Below are positions 55,551 through 64,000 of a DNA stretch of 64,000 nucleotides, piece after piece. The translations under genes were made by a program, and so were the position numbers. Every line of letters begins with the position of its first letter. The first letter of the stretch is position 1. This stretch comes from Clostridium sp. CMCC3677 (GTDB lineage Bacteria; Bacillota; Clostridia; Clostridiales; Clostridiaceae), in assembly GCF_023845585.1 (NCBI RefSeq), contig NZ_JAMQHS010000004.1, forward strand, positions 186,001 to 250,000, read 5' to 3'. The notes below the pieces were generated by a model. The model made no database searches. It saw only the letters and a list, made by a program, of their open reading frames with translations, and had not been told where the DNA came from.

Positions 55551-56804
55551 TTAGAAAATTCCCTCTAAAAAATCTCTGACTTTCTTTAAAACACTCTTAC
55601 TTGCTTTGTTTTCTATTTTTTCTTCTTCATTTTTACTTATAACAATATCATTAACCTTCTGTGAATTTTTATACTCATATGAAATTAAATCTAAATTATC
55701 ATAAACTTCCTTGACCACAGCTAAAGATGTTATATTCTCAGGATTTTTTATCCCTAAATCATCTTTTGTTATAACTGTAGCTGAAATTTTCAAAATATCA
55801 TTAACGAAATTGCTTATATTCTCAAAATAATTTAATCCACTACCATATAGAATTATACTACAAATTCTATCATAATGACCAGTGTTTTTTAACTCTCTAT
55901 TAATATAATTTAGTATTTCTTCAATTCTAGCATTAATAACTTCATAAAATAATGATTTTGATATCTTTAATGTTCCAACTTCTATTTCGTCCGCTATTTT
56001 ATTATCTTTATACAAAGTTTCATAATTACTAGAATAAATTATTTTTATATTCTCAGCTTCCGAAAATGAAAGCTCTCCACAAATTGCCAAATCTTTAGAA
56101 ATATTACTTCCGCCTAAAGGTATACTACCAATGTATTTAGGAATTCCATTACTAAATATAGCCATATCTATATTGCCTGCACCTATATCTACTAAAACTT
56201 TATCTCCTACATCATCCTCAGTTAAAAATATCTGTTTACCACACAATATATTTAACTTTATATTAGATAGATTGTAATTAGTGCCTTTAAAAATCTCATA
56301 ATATTTAGTAATTTCATCTTTTAATCCTATTATTAAAGTTAAATTTATATCTAATTTATTACCTCGCCAATTTAATATATCTCTATGTAAAACTTTTCCA
56401 TCCAAGATATAAAAATTAATCAACGTATCAATTAGAATTTCATTGTCACTAATAGAAGTAGCGTTTCTAGCCTTTTTTAATGCTTCATTTATATCTTCTT
56501 TTTTAGCGATCCCCTCTATTAATGAAATAGAAACAGTGACTTCAGTTATTCTAATATTTCTTGTTGATATCCCTGCTGAAATATTTTTTATCTTCCTACC
56601 ACTTTTATCTTCTAAATCTTTTAAAAGAGTTTTTAAAACTTCTCGACACTTGTCAACATCTTTAATTATTCCTTTTTCAATTCCTTTAGATTTACAATAC
56701 TTAACACCAAGTATTTGCATATCCTCTTCATCTTTTTTTGCTGCAAGAGAAGCTGATAGCTTCTTACTTCCAAAGTCTATTGATGCAATTATTTCTTCTT
56801 GCAT
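55551..56804 (-). CDS. ftsA: FtsA-like cell division protein
   Basis: Actin-family protein that tethers FtsZ to the membrane. The 417 residues have the actin-type phosphate motif [13 protein letters not shown], the SHS2-like insert, [15 protein letters not shown] and LYGSGLNYF. The C-terminal amphipathic helix ([15 protein letters not shown]) is the membrane-binding tail. Sequence is divergent from enterobacterial FtsA, as usual in clostridia. Operon with ftsZ. Confidence 0.9.
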   Translation of the reverse strand: MQEEIIASIDFGSKKLSASLAAKKDEEDMQILGVKYCKSKGIEKGIIKDVDKCREVLKTLLKDLEDKSGRKIKNISAGISTRNIRITEVTVSISLIEGIAKKEDINEALKKARNATSISDNEILIDTLINFYILDGKVLHRDILNWRGNKLDINLTLIIGLKDEITKYYEIFKGTNYNLSNIKLNILCGKQIFLTEDDVGDKVLVDIGAGNIDMAIFSNGIPKYIGSIPLGGSNISKDLAICGELSFSEAENIKIIYSSNYETLYKDNKIADEIEVGTLKISKSLFYEVINARIEEILNYINRELKNTGHYDRICSIILYGSGLNYFENISNFVNDILKISATVITKDDLGIKNPENITSLAVVKEVYDNLDLISYEYKNSQKVNDIVISKNEEEKIENKASKSVLKKVRDFLEGIF

Positions 56805-56897
56805 TATTTTATTTCTTACCTCCTTGCAGAAAAGTATACTGTTTCCTATTTATATTCAACATAACAATTAAAATTCCTTTTTATTACTTTGTTAATT

Positions 56898-57929
56898 TTA
56901 ATTATTGTTTGATTTCCATTTTATATACTCTTCTTTAACTATTATATTTTCATTAACCAATCTTTTCAAATCCATATCAATAGTTTGCATTCCATACTTA
57001 GACCCCATTTGAATAAAACTATTGATCTGCTCATAATTTCCCTCTCTTATTAAATTCTTTATACTAGTAGTGCATGTCATAATTTCTAGTGCTGCAGTTC
57101 TTCCAACACCTGTAGCATTAGGTAATAAAATTTGTGATACAACTCCTCTCAACAACGAAGAAAGTTGTACTTTAATTTCATTTTGTTCTTTATTATCAAA
57201 AGAGTTAATTATTCTATAAATACTATTAGCAGCTCCCATTGTATGAAGTGTTGAAAATACCAAATGACCTGTTTGAGCTGCTCTTAATGCCACTTCTATT
57301 GTTTCAGTATCTCTCATTTCTCCAATTAATATAACATCTGGATCTTGCCTTAATGCAGCTCTTAGTCCCATAACATAGCTCTTAGTATCTTGACCAACTT
57401 CTCTTTGATTTATTATTGATTTATTATTATCATAGATATACTCAATAGGATCTTCTAATGTAATTATATGTTTCTCTTTTGTGTTATTAATTTCATTTAT
57501 CATGGCCGCGAGTGTTGTACTTTTACCTGATCCTGTAGGACCTGTTACTAATACTAATCCATCATTCAGTTTTGTAAAATCTTTTAGTATTTGTGCATTT
57601 GTTATATCACTAATTTTAGGTATACGTTGTTTTATCACTCTTAAACAAATAGAATAATTCCCTTTACACTTATATGCATTACCTCTAAAATTCCCCATAC
57701 CTTCAGGTTGATACTTAAAATCAATATCCCCTTCTTCTAAAAATTCTTCAAATCTTTCTGGTGCTAGTTCTCTAATGTATTGAGCTACTGTTTCATGATT
57801 AATTACTAAGTTACTAGCACTTTTTAAATTACCATCTATTCTAATCATTGGAGGTAACCCAGAAGAAATATGAATATCAGAAACATTATTTAAATCAATG
57901 CTTTTTATCATTTTGTCGATATTTGACAT
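56898..57929 (-). CDS. pilT: Type IV pilus retraction ATPase PilT
   Basis: Hexameric ATPase that disassembles type IV pili for twitching or gliding. The 343 residues have Walker A GPTGSGKST (about 130-138), Asp box, Walker B LIGEMRD and HLVFSTLHT. I chose the second ATG (57929), which has GGGG 6 bases upstream, whereas the first ATG at 57935 directly abuts that run. Other pilus genes are not in the window; a pilT next to ftsA-ftsZ is also known in Clostridium perfringens, suggesting a link between pilus and division proteins. Confidence 0.95.
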   Translation of the reverse strand: MSNIDKMIKSIDLNNVSDIHISSGLPPMIRIDGNLKSASNLVINHETVAQYIRELAPERFEEFLEEGDIDFKYQPEGMGNFRGNAYKCKGNYSICLRVIKQRIPKISDITNAQILKDFTKLNDGLVLVTGPTGSGKSTTLAAMINEINNTKEKHIITLEDPIEYIYDNNKSIINQREVGQDTKSYVMGLRAALRQDPDVILIGEMRDTETIEVALRAAQTGHLVFSTLHTMGAANSIYRIINSFDNKEQNEIKVQLSSLLRGVVSQILLPNATGVGRTAALEIMTCTTSIKNLIREGNYEQINSFIQMGSKYGMQTIDMDLKRLVNENIIVKEEYIKWKSNNN

Positions 57930-58055
57930 ACTCATCCCCCATTAAATATTAAAATATATTTTTAAAAAATAAAACCTTTTTTAATTTATTCTAAAAATAA
58001 TCTTCCTATAATAAGATTATCATATTTTTCAATATAATTAATAGTTTTTTATATT

Positions 58056-58090
58056 AAAATAAGGTGCGCTTTTTAGCTACACCTTATTTT
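58056..58090 (-). terminator. Intrinsic terminator after sigK
   Basis: An 11-bp stem AAAATAAGGTG/CACCTTATTTT with a 13-base loop; the T-run lies on the minus strand. It ends 5 bases after the sigK stop. Confidence 0.8.
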
Positions 58091-58094
58091 GACT

Positions 58095-58793
58095 TTAAAT
58101 TTTACCAAATAATTCTTTTTTTAGTTTTTTTAAAGCTTTTTTTTCTATTCTAGATACATAAGAACGAGAAATTCCTAACATCCCTGCTATCTCCCTTTGA
58201 GTTTTTCTGTTTCCATCTATCAATCCATATCTCATTATAAGTATTGTACTTTCTCTTTTAGTTAAAGAATCTTTAATTTTTTTATATAGGTCTTTGATCT
58301 GTAGGTTATTCTCTACTTTTTCTAAAACCGAATCACTATCACTACTTAATATATCGATAAGACAAATTTCATTTCCTTCCTTATCTACTCCAATAGGATC
58401 TTGCAGATATACTTCACTTTTTTGTTTTTTATTATTTCTAAACAACATTAAGATTTCATTTTCTATGCACCTAGAGGCATAAGTAGCAAGTCTAGTACCC
58501 TTACTAGAATCAAACGAATCAATCGCTTTAATTAATCCAACAGTTCCAATAGAGATTAATTCATCTACATCTTTATTAGGAAAAGAATATTTCTTTACTA
58601 TATGTGCTACCAATCTTAAGTTTCTTTCAACTAAAACACCCTTGGCTGTCTTATCTCCATCTTTAAGTCTTTTTAAGTATTCTTCCTCTTCACTTTCATT
58701 AAGCGGGTTGGGAAATGTATTTCCGCTACTTATATATCCTGTTAAAAATAGAGAATTACATATCAATTCTATGAAACCATTTAATACAAACAC
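58095..58793 (-). CDS. sigK: RNA polymerase sigma factor SigK (uninterrupted)
   Basis: Late mother-cell sigma factor. The 232 residues have a hydrophobic pro-sequence (GFIELICNSLFLTGYI), region 2 ([30 protein letters not shown]) and region 4 (QREIAGMLGISRSYVSRIEKK). The gene is continuous; there is no skin element as found in Bacillus subtilis and Clostridioides difficile. The start is GTG, 6 bases after GGAGG. A CATATTAT upstream looks like a SigE -10, but the -35 is unclear. Confidence 0.96.
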   Translation of the reverse strand: MFVLNGFIELICNSLFLTGYISSGNTFPNPLNESEEEEYLKRLKDGDKTAKGVLVERNLRLVAHIVKKYSFPNKDVDELISIGTVGLIKAIDSFDSSKGTRLATYASRCIENEILMLFRNNKKQKSEVYLQDPIGVDKEGNEICLIDILSSDSDSVLEKVENNLQIKDLYKKIKDSLTKRESTILIMRYGLIDGNRKTQREIAGMLGISRSYVSRIEKKALKKLKKELFGKI

Positions 58794-58875
58794 CTTTTTC
58801 CTCCATAACAGTGCTTGATACTATAATATGTTTAGAAATTAAAAAAGTTGCTTATTCATTTCTATTTTATTATAT

Positions 58876-60492
58876 TTATTTATTATTTAATGTTTTAACT
58901 ATATCTTTAAATATGGGAGCAGCCGTGTCTCCTCCACCAAGTTCCACATTAGTTGCTAAATTTTGTAGTTCTATATTCGGTATAAATACTACCATAGTAT
59001 ATGTTTTGTTATTAAATTTAAAATACCCTGAAAACCATCCATGTGTATTTCCATCACTAGCTGTAGCTGAACCTGTTTTTCCGCCTATATCTAAATCTGC
59101 TATATATGCTTTTATTCCTGTACCTCTTACTACAACCTCTTTCATTCCATCTTTAACAAGTCTTGATGTTATTTCACTATAAATTTTTTTCTCATCACTT
59201 TTAAATTCTTTTACTACATTATCATTTTTATCTAAAATACTTTCTACAATATACGGCTTTACATATATTCCATTGTTCACTACAGTATTTACAGCCCCTA
59301 ACATTTGAACTGGCGAAACATTCATACATTGACCTATTGATATATTGTTCATTCCTGCATCTTCTTTAGGTTTTATTCCACAAGTTTCATTTTTATTTTC
59401 TCCTTCTAAGTTTAAAACTCTATTATACAAACCTTGTTCTTTAGAATATTCCATCAACTTATCATATCCTACTAAAGAACCAATTTTAGCAAATATATCA
59501 TTACAAGATCTTACTAATGAATTTTTGACTGTTAATCTTCCATGACCTTCCCTACATATATTTCCACTACAATTGAATGTATCATTTACATTTACCAAAC
59601 CCATTTCTAATGCAGAGGCCAATGTAATTATTTTATATATTGATCCTGGTTCATACCCAATTTCTTGGATACCCAAGTTTATATTAGCTTCACTTTCATC
59701 TTTTTGTACTAAAGCTCTTATCTTTCCAGTATCACTTTCTATGATACTTACTCCAACATTTTTTAAATACTTATATTCTTCTTTTTCAAGTATACTTCTT
59801 ATTTTATCTTCCATATCTTTATCAATAGTTAATTTCAAATTATTATTATCATCATTTATATTAACTACTTCTTTAGCATATACAGACTTATTATCTAAAT
59901 AAAAATTTTTTTTAGGCAAATCATTATTTTTTAGGTATCCTTGAAGATTTTCTTGCAAAGATCCTTCAACTTGATTTTCATCTAATATATTAGCTAAAAA
60001 GCTACTAACACTCCATGCTTTTTTTGTATCTACTTCATCAAAGATATATGTGTAAATTCCTTTTATATTTTGAAGTTTATTTATTTTATTATAAGTTTCT
60101 TCTGAAATATTATAATAAATCTTTCCTTGTGATTTCATTATTTCTGCATAATTAAAATCAGGATTTTCAGATTTCATTATAAAATTTAAAGCCATTAAAT
60201 CCTCTAGTGTCTCCTCATAATTATTCAAACTAAAAGGCTTAATATCAACAACTAAAACATATTTTTTATTATACTTCATCAAATCTTTTCCATTAGTATC
60301 TAAAATCATGTATTTTATATTACTTATATTTTCCATTTGATGATTTTGATAAGATACCTGTACTTTTTCTGATGGATGTACCTGTAACATATACAATCTC
60401 ATACTCAACACTATTATTAGTGTAATAAAAAAAGCCAGAATCTTTAGCAATCTCTTCTTTATGCTATATTTATCAGTAAAAATAAAAAACAC
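58876..60492 (-). CDS. Class B penicillin-binding protein (SpoVD/PBP2-like transpeptidase)
   Basis: Monofunctional peptidoglycan transpeptidase, 538 residues, with one N-terminal membrane anchor (about 12-32), a pedestal domain, and the catalytic triad of motifs: S-x-x-K in EPGSIYKI, S-x-N in RSCND, and K-T-G in GKTGSATA. No PASTA domains. Position next to sigK suggests a sporulation role (cortex), but a vegetative role cannot be excluded. The start codon is uncertain: GTG at 60492 directly abuts the GAGAGG binding site. Confidence 0.9.
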   Translation of the reverse strand: MFFIFTDKYSIKKRLLKILAFFITLIIVLSMRLYMLQVHPSEKVQVSYQNHQMENISNIKYMILDTNGKDLMKYNKKYVLVVDIKPFSLNNYEETLEDLMALNFIMKSENPDFNYAEIMKSQGKIYYNISEETYNKINKLQNIKGIYTYIFDEVDTKKAWSVSSFLANILDENQVEGSLQENLQGYLKNNDLPKKNFYLDNKSVYAKEVVNINDDNNNLKLTIDKDMEDKIRSILEKEEYKYLKNVGVSIIESDTGKIRALVQKDESEANINLGIQEIGYEPGSIYKIITLASALEMGLVNVNDTFNCSGNICREGHGRLTVKNSLVRSCNDIFAKIGSLVGYDKLMEYSKEQGLYNRVLNLEGENKNETCGIKPKEDAGMNNISIGQCMNVSPVQMLGAVNTVVNNGIYVKPYIVESILDKNDNVVKEFKSDEKKIYSEITSRLVKDGMKEVVVRGTGIKAYIADLDIGGKTGSATASDGNTHGWFSGYFKFNNKTYTMVVFIPNIELQNLATNVELGGGDTAAPIFKDIVKTLNNK

Positions 60493-60559
60493 CTCTCTTC
60501 AGCTTAAATTTTAGCCTTAGATAAGGTGTTTTATTCAAAAATAAAATATTTTATTTATT

Positions 60560-61795
60560 TTATAATGAAAGTACTTTATTAGATTTTACTAACATATCAT
60601 TTTTTTGTAATGGTTTTTCAACTTTCACTTTAAATATCATATGTGCTCTATTGGCAACATCAGTTTTAACATTTTTTTCTGCATCAAACATATCTAAAAG
60701 TTTAACTTTAAAATATGGTGTATGCGGTCTTAATATCTCTACTTCATCATTTTCAAATACTCTATTTTTTTGTAGTATTGTAGCTATTTTAGTTTCAGGA
60801 TCATATTCTTTAACCATACCTACAATATCATAGTCTCTTACATAAGATGATTCTTCATAATTTTGTTCACCCATTCTACCTAAGAAGAAACCAGTATGAT
60901 ATTTTCTATGGCTTATTTTATTTAATGTATCCATCCACTCTTCTTTAAATTTATAATTTTCTGGATCTTCCCAATAAGCATCTAGTGCCTCTCTATATGC
61001 TTTTACAACAGAAGCTACATAAAATTCACTTTTCATTCTACCTTCTATTTTAAATGAGTATATTCCACTTTGTACAAGTTCTGGTATATAATTAATCATA
61101 CATAAATCTTTAGAGTTCATTATATATGTACCATTTTCATCTTCAACTACTGGATAATATTCACCTGGTCTTGTTTCTTCCATAAGATGATATTTATATC
61201 TACATGCATTTGAACATACTCCTTTATTAGAATCTCTTCCAAGCATATAATTAGATATTAAACATCTTCCTGAATACGCTATACACATTGAACCATGCAC
61301 AAATGCTTCTATATCACAATCCTCTGGAATATTAGATGTTATTGTTTTTATTTCATTAAAAGTTAATTCCCTTGCTAATACAACTCTCTTTACTCCTAAA
61401 TCATGCCAAAACTTAGTTGCTACCCAGTTAACAGTATTTGCTTGAGTACTTAAATGTAGTTCAAGATCTGGAGCAGCTTCTTTTGCTATAGCAATTAATG
61501 ATGGATCTGCTACAATAATTGCATCCACACCTAAATCATATAAGCTTTTAATATATTCTCCTGCACCCTTTAAATCCTGATTTCTTGCGAAAACATTTAA
61601 AGTAACATATACTTTTTTACCTCTTTCGTGACAATACTTTATTCCTTCTGCCATTTCTTCATTAGTAAAATTATTTGAAAACGCCCTTAAATTTAGTTTT
61701 CCTCCACCTAAATATACAGCATCTGCTCCAAAATCTATTGCAATTTTTAATTTTTCTAAATTTCCAGCTGGTGCTAAAATTTCTGGTTTTCTCAT
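60560..61795 (-). CDS. trhP: U32-family protein, likely tRNA uridine hydroxylation protein TrhP
   Basis: A 411-residue member of peptidase family U32, which despite its name carries out prephenate-dependent hydroxylation of U34 in tRNAs. Motifs are EILAPAGNLEKL at the N-terminus, GADAVYLGGG, VHGSMCIAYSGRCLIS and RDSNKGVCSNACRYKY with cysteines for an iron-sulfur cluster. The adjacent gene encodes the TrmR-like methyltransferase that methylates the same base, so the pair likely builds 5-methoxyuridine. 6 bases after the methyltransferase gene. Confidence 0.85.
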   Translation of the reverse strand: MRKPEILAPAGNLEKLKIAIDFGADAVYLGGGKLNLRAFSNNFTNEEMAEGIKYCHERGKKVYVTLNVFARNQDLKGAGEYIKSLYDLGVDAIIVADPSLIAIAKEAAPDLELHLSTQANTVNWVATKFWHDLGVKRVVLARELTFNEIKTITSNIPEDCDIEAFVHGSMCIAYSGRCLISNYMLGRDSNKGVCSNACRYKYHLMEETRPGEYYPVVEDENGTYIMNSKDLCMINYIPELVQSGIYSFKIEGRMKSEFYVASVVKAYREALDAYWEDPENYKFKEEWMDTLNKISHRKYHTGFFLGRMGEQNYEESSYVRDYDIVGMVKEYDPETKIATILQKNRVFENDEVEILRPHTPYFKVKLLDMFDAEKNVKTDVANRAHMIFKVKVEKPLQKNDMLVKSNKVLSL

Positions 61796-61801
61796 TTTAA
61801 A

Positions 61802-62446
61802 TTACCTCCTTTTTGTCACTGCAATACCATCTCCCATAGGTATTACTGTTGTTATTAGCTTTTCATCACTAGTAACCATGTCTAAATATGTTCTCATTCT
61901 TTTAACTATAGTTATCTTTCTTCTTTTAACAAGCTCATTAGAAGCTACCATACCTCTAAATAAAACATTATCAGCTATAATAATCCCATCTTGTTTTAAC
62001 AATCTTAAACAATGTGGAAGAAAATGATTATAGTGACCTTTACCTGCATCCATAAATATTAAATCAAAAGGTTCTTCTAATTTTTCTAAAACTTCAAGAC
62101 AATCGCCTTGTTCTATTTTTATCTTATCTTCTAAATTAAATTTTTTCAAATTTAATTTAGCAAATTCTATCATTTTTTCATCTCTCTCAATTGTTATAAT
62201 TTCTGGATTAGTTTTTGCAGCTTCATACATTAATATAGATGAAAAACCTATAGCTGTACCAAGTTCTAAAATTCTAAGTGGTTTTTTCATATTTACCATA
62301 AACTCTAAAAATACCCCTGTTTCTTTTTGAACTATAGGAACAGCATTTTCTTTTGCAAAATCTTCTATTTCTTTTAATATTCCTTTTCTATCAGGAATTA
62401 AACCTCTTATATAATCTTCCATATAATCATATGTAATTTTACTCAT
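61802..62446 (-). CDS. trmR: O-methyltransferase, likely tRNA 5-hydroxyuridine methyltransferase TrmR
   Basis: SAM-dependent class I methyltransferase of 214 residues, with the SAM-binding LELGTAIGFSSILM (about 73-86), EQGDCLEVL and DLIFMDAGKGHY containing the metal-site acidic residue. It resembles YrrM/TrmR of Bacillus, which makes mo5U in tRNA, and lies directly beside the U32 gene. Generic O-methyltransferase function cannot be fully excluded. Confidence 0.85.
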   Translation of the reverse strand: MSKITYDYMEDYIRGLIPDRKGILKEIEDFAKENAVPIVQKETGVFLEFMVNMKKPLRILELGTAIGFSSILMYEAAKTNPEIITIERDEKMIEFAKLNLKKFNLEDKIKIEQGDCLEVLEKLEEPFDLIFMDAGKGHYNHFLPHCLRLLKQDGIIIADNVLFRGMVASNELVKRRKITIVKRMRTYLDMVTSDEKLITTVIPMGDGIAVTKRR

Positions 62447-62465
62447 TTAAATCCTCCATACTAAA

Positions 62466-63494
62466 CTAATATCCCAATTCTTCTTTTTTCTTTAAAAAAT
62501 CATCATAACTATCAGTAAAATAATGATATCCATCTTCTTTTAATATATAAAACAAATAATTTGTTTCTTTAGGAAATAATGTAGCTCTTATAGATGCCTT
62601 ACCTGGATTTGCTATTGGTCCTATTGGTAAGCCAACATATTTATATGTATTATATAAGGAGTTAACTTCCAAATGCTTATTTAATACTACATCTACATGA
62701 TAACCAAGTCCATATATTACTGTGGCATCTAATTGCAATTTCATATTGTCTTTTAATCTATTATAAACAACAGAAGAAATTAAATCTCTATCATAATCAT
62801 ATCTAGCTTCTTTTTCTATCATTGACGCAATAGTTATTAATTTTTCAATTTCATTGTCTTTTATGTCAATTCCATCTTCATTTTCAATTTCTACTAATAC
62901 TTCTAAAAATCTATTAAACATTAAGTCAACTACTGATTCTGCATTAGAACCATTTTTAATAAAATATGTATCTGGATATAAGAACCCCTCTAAATTGTAT
63001 CTCTTATTAGAATCTTCTTTTATAAAACTTGGTAATTTATAACTCTTTATTGCATTTATAAAATCTTCTTTCGAACAAATTCCTTCTTCTTCAATTTTAG
63101 AAGATATTTGATCTATTGTATATCCTTCTGGAATTACTAATTTCTTAACATTTTTATTGTCTTCTTGATTGTTTAATGTATTTATTAATTGTGACAAATT
63201 AACATTAGAGTTAACTTCATATATCCCCTCTTGAAGATTCATGTCTTTTTTATTAAACATTAAATTAAGTTTTATAAAATACTTATTAGATAATTTATTT
63301 TCTCTATTTAACCTATCCAATATTGAATAAATTCCTTCGCCATGTCTAACTTCTATAGAAATTACATCTTCATTTCCCTTTAGAGGTTTTGATATACTCT
63401 TTTTATATGAAAATAATAATATAGCACATAAAACTATTAAAAAAAGACTTAAAGTTAATATGATGTTCTTTTTAAAGGATTTAAGCTTCTTCAT
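62466..63494 (-). CDS. mltG: Endolytic murein transglycosylase MltG
   Basis: Membrane-anchored lytic enzyme that cuts new glycan strands and sets their length. The 342 residues have one N-terminal helix (about 10-30), a LysM-like region, and the YceG domain containing IASMIEKEAR (catalytic Glu) and LQLDATVIYGLG and GLPIGPIANPG motifs. Full length. Sits between typA (behind a terminator) and the methyltransferase gene. Confidence 0.94.
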   Translation of the reverse strand: MKKLKSFKKNIILTLSLFLIVLCAILLFSYKKSISKPLKGNEDVISIEVRHGEGIYSILDRLNRENKLSNKYFIKLNLMFNKKDMNLQEGIYEVNSNVNLSQLINTLNNQEDNKNVKKLVIPEGYTIDQISSKIEEEGICSKEDFINAIKSYKLPSFIKEDSNKRYNLEGFLYPDTYFIKNGSNAESVVDLMFNRFLEVLVEIENEDGIDIKDNEIEKLITIASMIEKEARYDYDRDLISSVVYNRLKDNMKLQLDATVIYGLGYHVDVVLNKHLEVNSLYNTYKYVGLPIGPIANPGKASIRATLFPKETNYLFYILKEDGYHYFTDSYDDFLKKKEELGY

Positions 63495-63512
63495 AAAGTT
63501 CCTCCGTAATAT

Positions 63513-63552
63513 ATAATAAAGTAAATAGTCATAAGACCATTTACTTTATTAT
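63513..63552 (-). terminator. Strong terminator after typA
   Basis: A 14-bp perfect stem ATAATAAAGTAAAT and complement with an internal GTC/GAC pair and a small loop. It is A/U-rich on both sides and ends the typA unit before mltG. Confidence 0.75.
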
Positions 63553-63590
63553 AATATCTTTTTATATTATTTTAAACATAAGAACTTATA

Positions 63591-64000
63591 TTATTTTTTA
63601 CTTCTGCTTACTAATTTCTTTCTTTCAGAACTACCTAATACAGTTTTTCTCATTCTTATATTCTTTGGTGTAACTTCTACTAATTCATCATCATTTATGA
63701 ATTCTAAACATTGTTCAAGCTTCATTTCTAATGGTGGAATTAATTTTACTGCTTCATCAGCACCTGAAGATCTTGTATTAGTAAGTTTTTTACCTTTACA
63801 GATATTAATATCTATATCCTCTGCTCTAGATGATACACCTACAACCATTCCTTCATATACTGGAAGACCTGATGTTATAAATAATTGTCCTCTTTCTTGA
63901 GCATTAAATAATCCATAAGCAATAGATTCTCCATCTCCAAATGAAACTATAGATCCTCTACTTCTAGTTGGAATTTCACCTTTATATCTATCATAGCTAT
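63591..64000 (-). CDS. typA: Ribosome-associated GTPase TypA/BipA (5' part cut by window edge)
   Basis: Only the last 135 residues of this translation factor are visible. The fragment begins SYDRYKGEIPTRSRGS and has SFGDGESIAYGLFNAQERG and ITSGLPVYEGMVVG, matching the C-terminal domain of TypA/BipA, a GTPase needed for ribosome assembly under stress. The GTPase motifs lie outside the window. Ends ERKKLVSRSKK. Protein identity is secure. Confidence 0.93.
   Translation of the reverse strand, partial: SYDRYKGEIPTRSRGSIVSFGDGESIAYGLFNAQERGQLFITSGLPVYEGMVVGVSSRAEDIDINICKGKKLTNTRSSGADEAVKLIPPLEMKLEQCLEFINDDELVEVTPKNIRMRKTVLGSSERKKLVSRSKK

Noticed and set aside
58095-58793. Skin-like element interrupting sigK
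   Set aside because: The sigK reading frame is continuous from the pro-sequence to the region 4 helix-turn-helix, with no recombinase nearby.

Overview
The window is a stretch of core chromosome from a low-GC, anaerobic, spore-forming Firmicute, most likely Clostridium sensu stricto. Supporting signs are the very AT-rich sequence, strong AGGAGG-type ribosome binding sites, Clostridium-type protein sequences, acetate kinase with phosphotransacetylase, and an endospore set (spoVM, spoIVA, spoIIGA-sigE-sigG, sigK, ylbJ, ymxH). Almost every gene lies on the minus strand. Only tmcAL, ylbJ and rpmB are on the plus strand. I see no tRNA, rRNA, CRISPR array, intact IS or prophage.

Layout, left to right. 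1-9.2 kb: smc (cut by the left edge) behind a 31-codon membrane micro-ORF, then an Elp3-like radical SAM gene, rnc, acpP, plsX, rpmF, yceD, ackA and pta, a lipid/ribosome/acetate-metabolism block. 9.4-12 kb: divergent tmcAL and ylbJ. 12-20.6 kb: a coiled-coil protein, coaD, rsmD, recG, the fakA-like kinase and its Asp23 partner, rpmB, the 22-residue spoVM, thiN, rpe and rsgA. 20.6-33.3 kb: prkC, stp, rlmN, rsmB, a zinc peptidase, fmt, def, priA, coaBC, rpoZ, gmk, remA and yicC, in the order familiar from Bacillus. 33.3-37.4 kb: a looser region with a long inverted-repeat element, a purine permease behind a purine riboswitch, an asparaginase, a small unknown gene and a GC-rich structured spacer. 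37.4-42.7 kb: spoIVA, gpsA, der and a DUF512 radical SAM gene. 42.8-49.7 kb: the phosphate regulon phoU-pstBACS-phoR-phoP with a six-unit PHO-box-like array. 49.7-54.1 kb: pgeF-like gene, nrdR, ymxH, sigG, sigE, spoIIGA. 54.4-64 kb: ftsZ, ftsA, pilT, sigK, a class B PBP, a U32 protein with a TrmR-like methyltransferase, mltG and typA (cut by the right edge).

How it works together: most transcription units carry housekeeping functions (translation initiation and modification, ribosome assembly, CoA and lipid synthesis, DNA restart and segregation). They are interleaved with the mother-cell and forespore sigma cascade. SpoIIGA should process pro-SigE next door, a SigF-type promoter precedes sigG, and SpoVM would recruit SpoIVA to the forespore. 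Many units are separated by clear intrinsic terminators.

The best candidates for new biology are non-coding: an inverted-repeat element present as one long and one short copy, a near-perfect 18-bp hairpin abutting the rnc ribosome binding site, and a GC-rich folded spacer upstream of a small unknown gene. No wholly new multi-gene system is evident.
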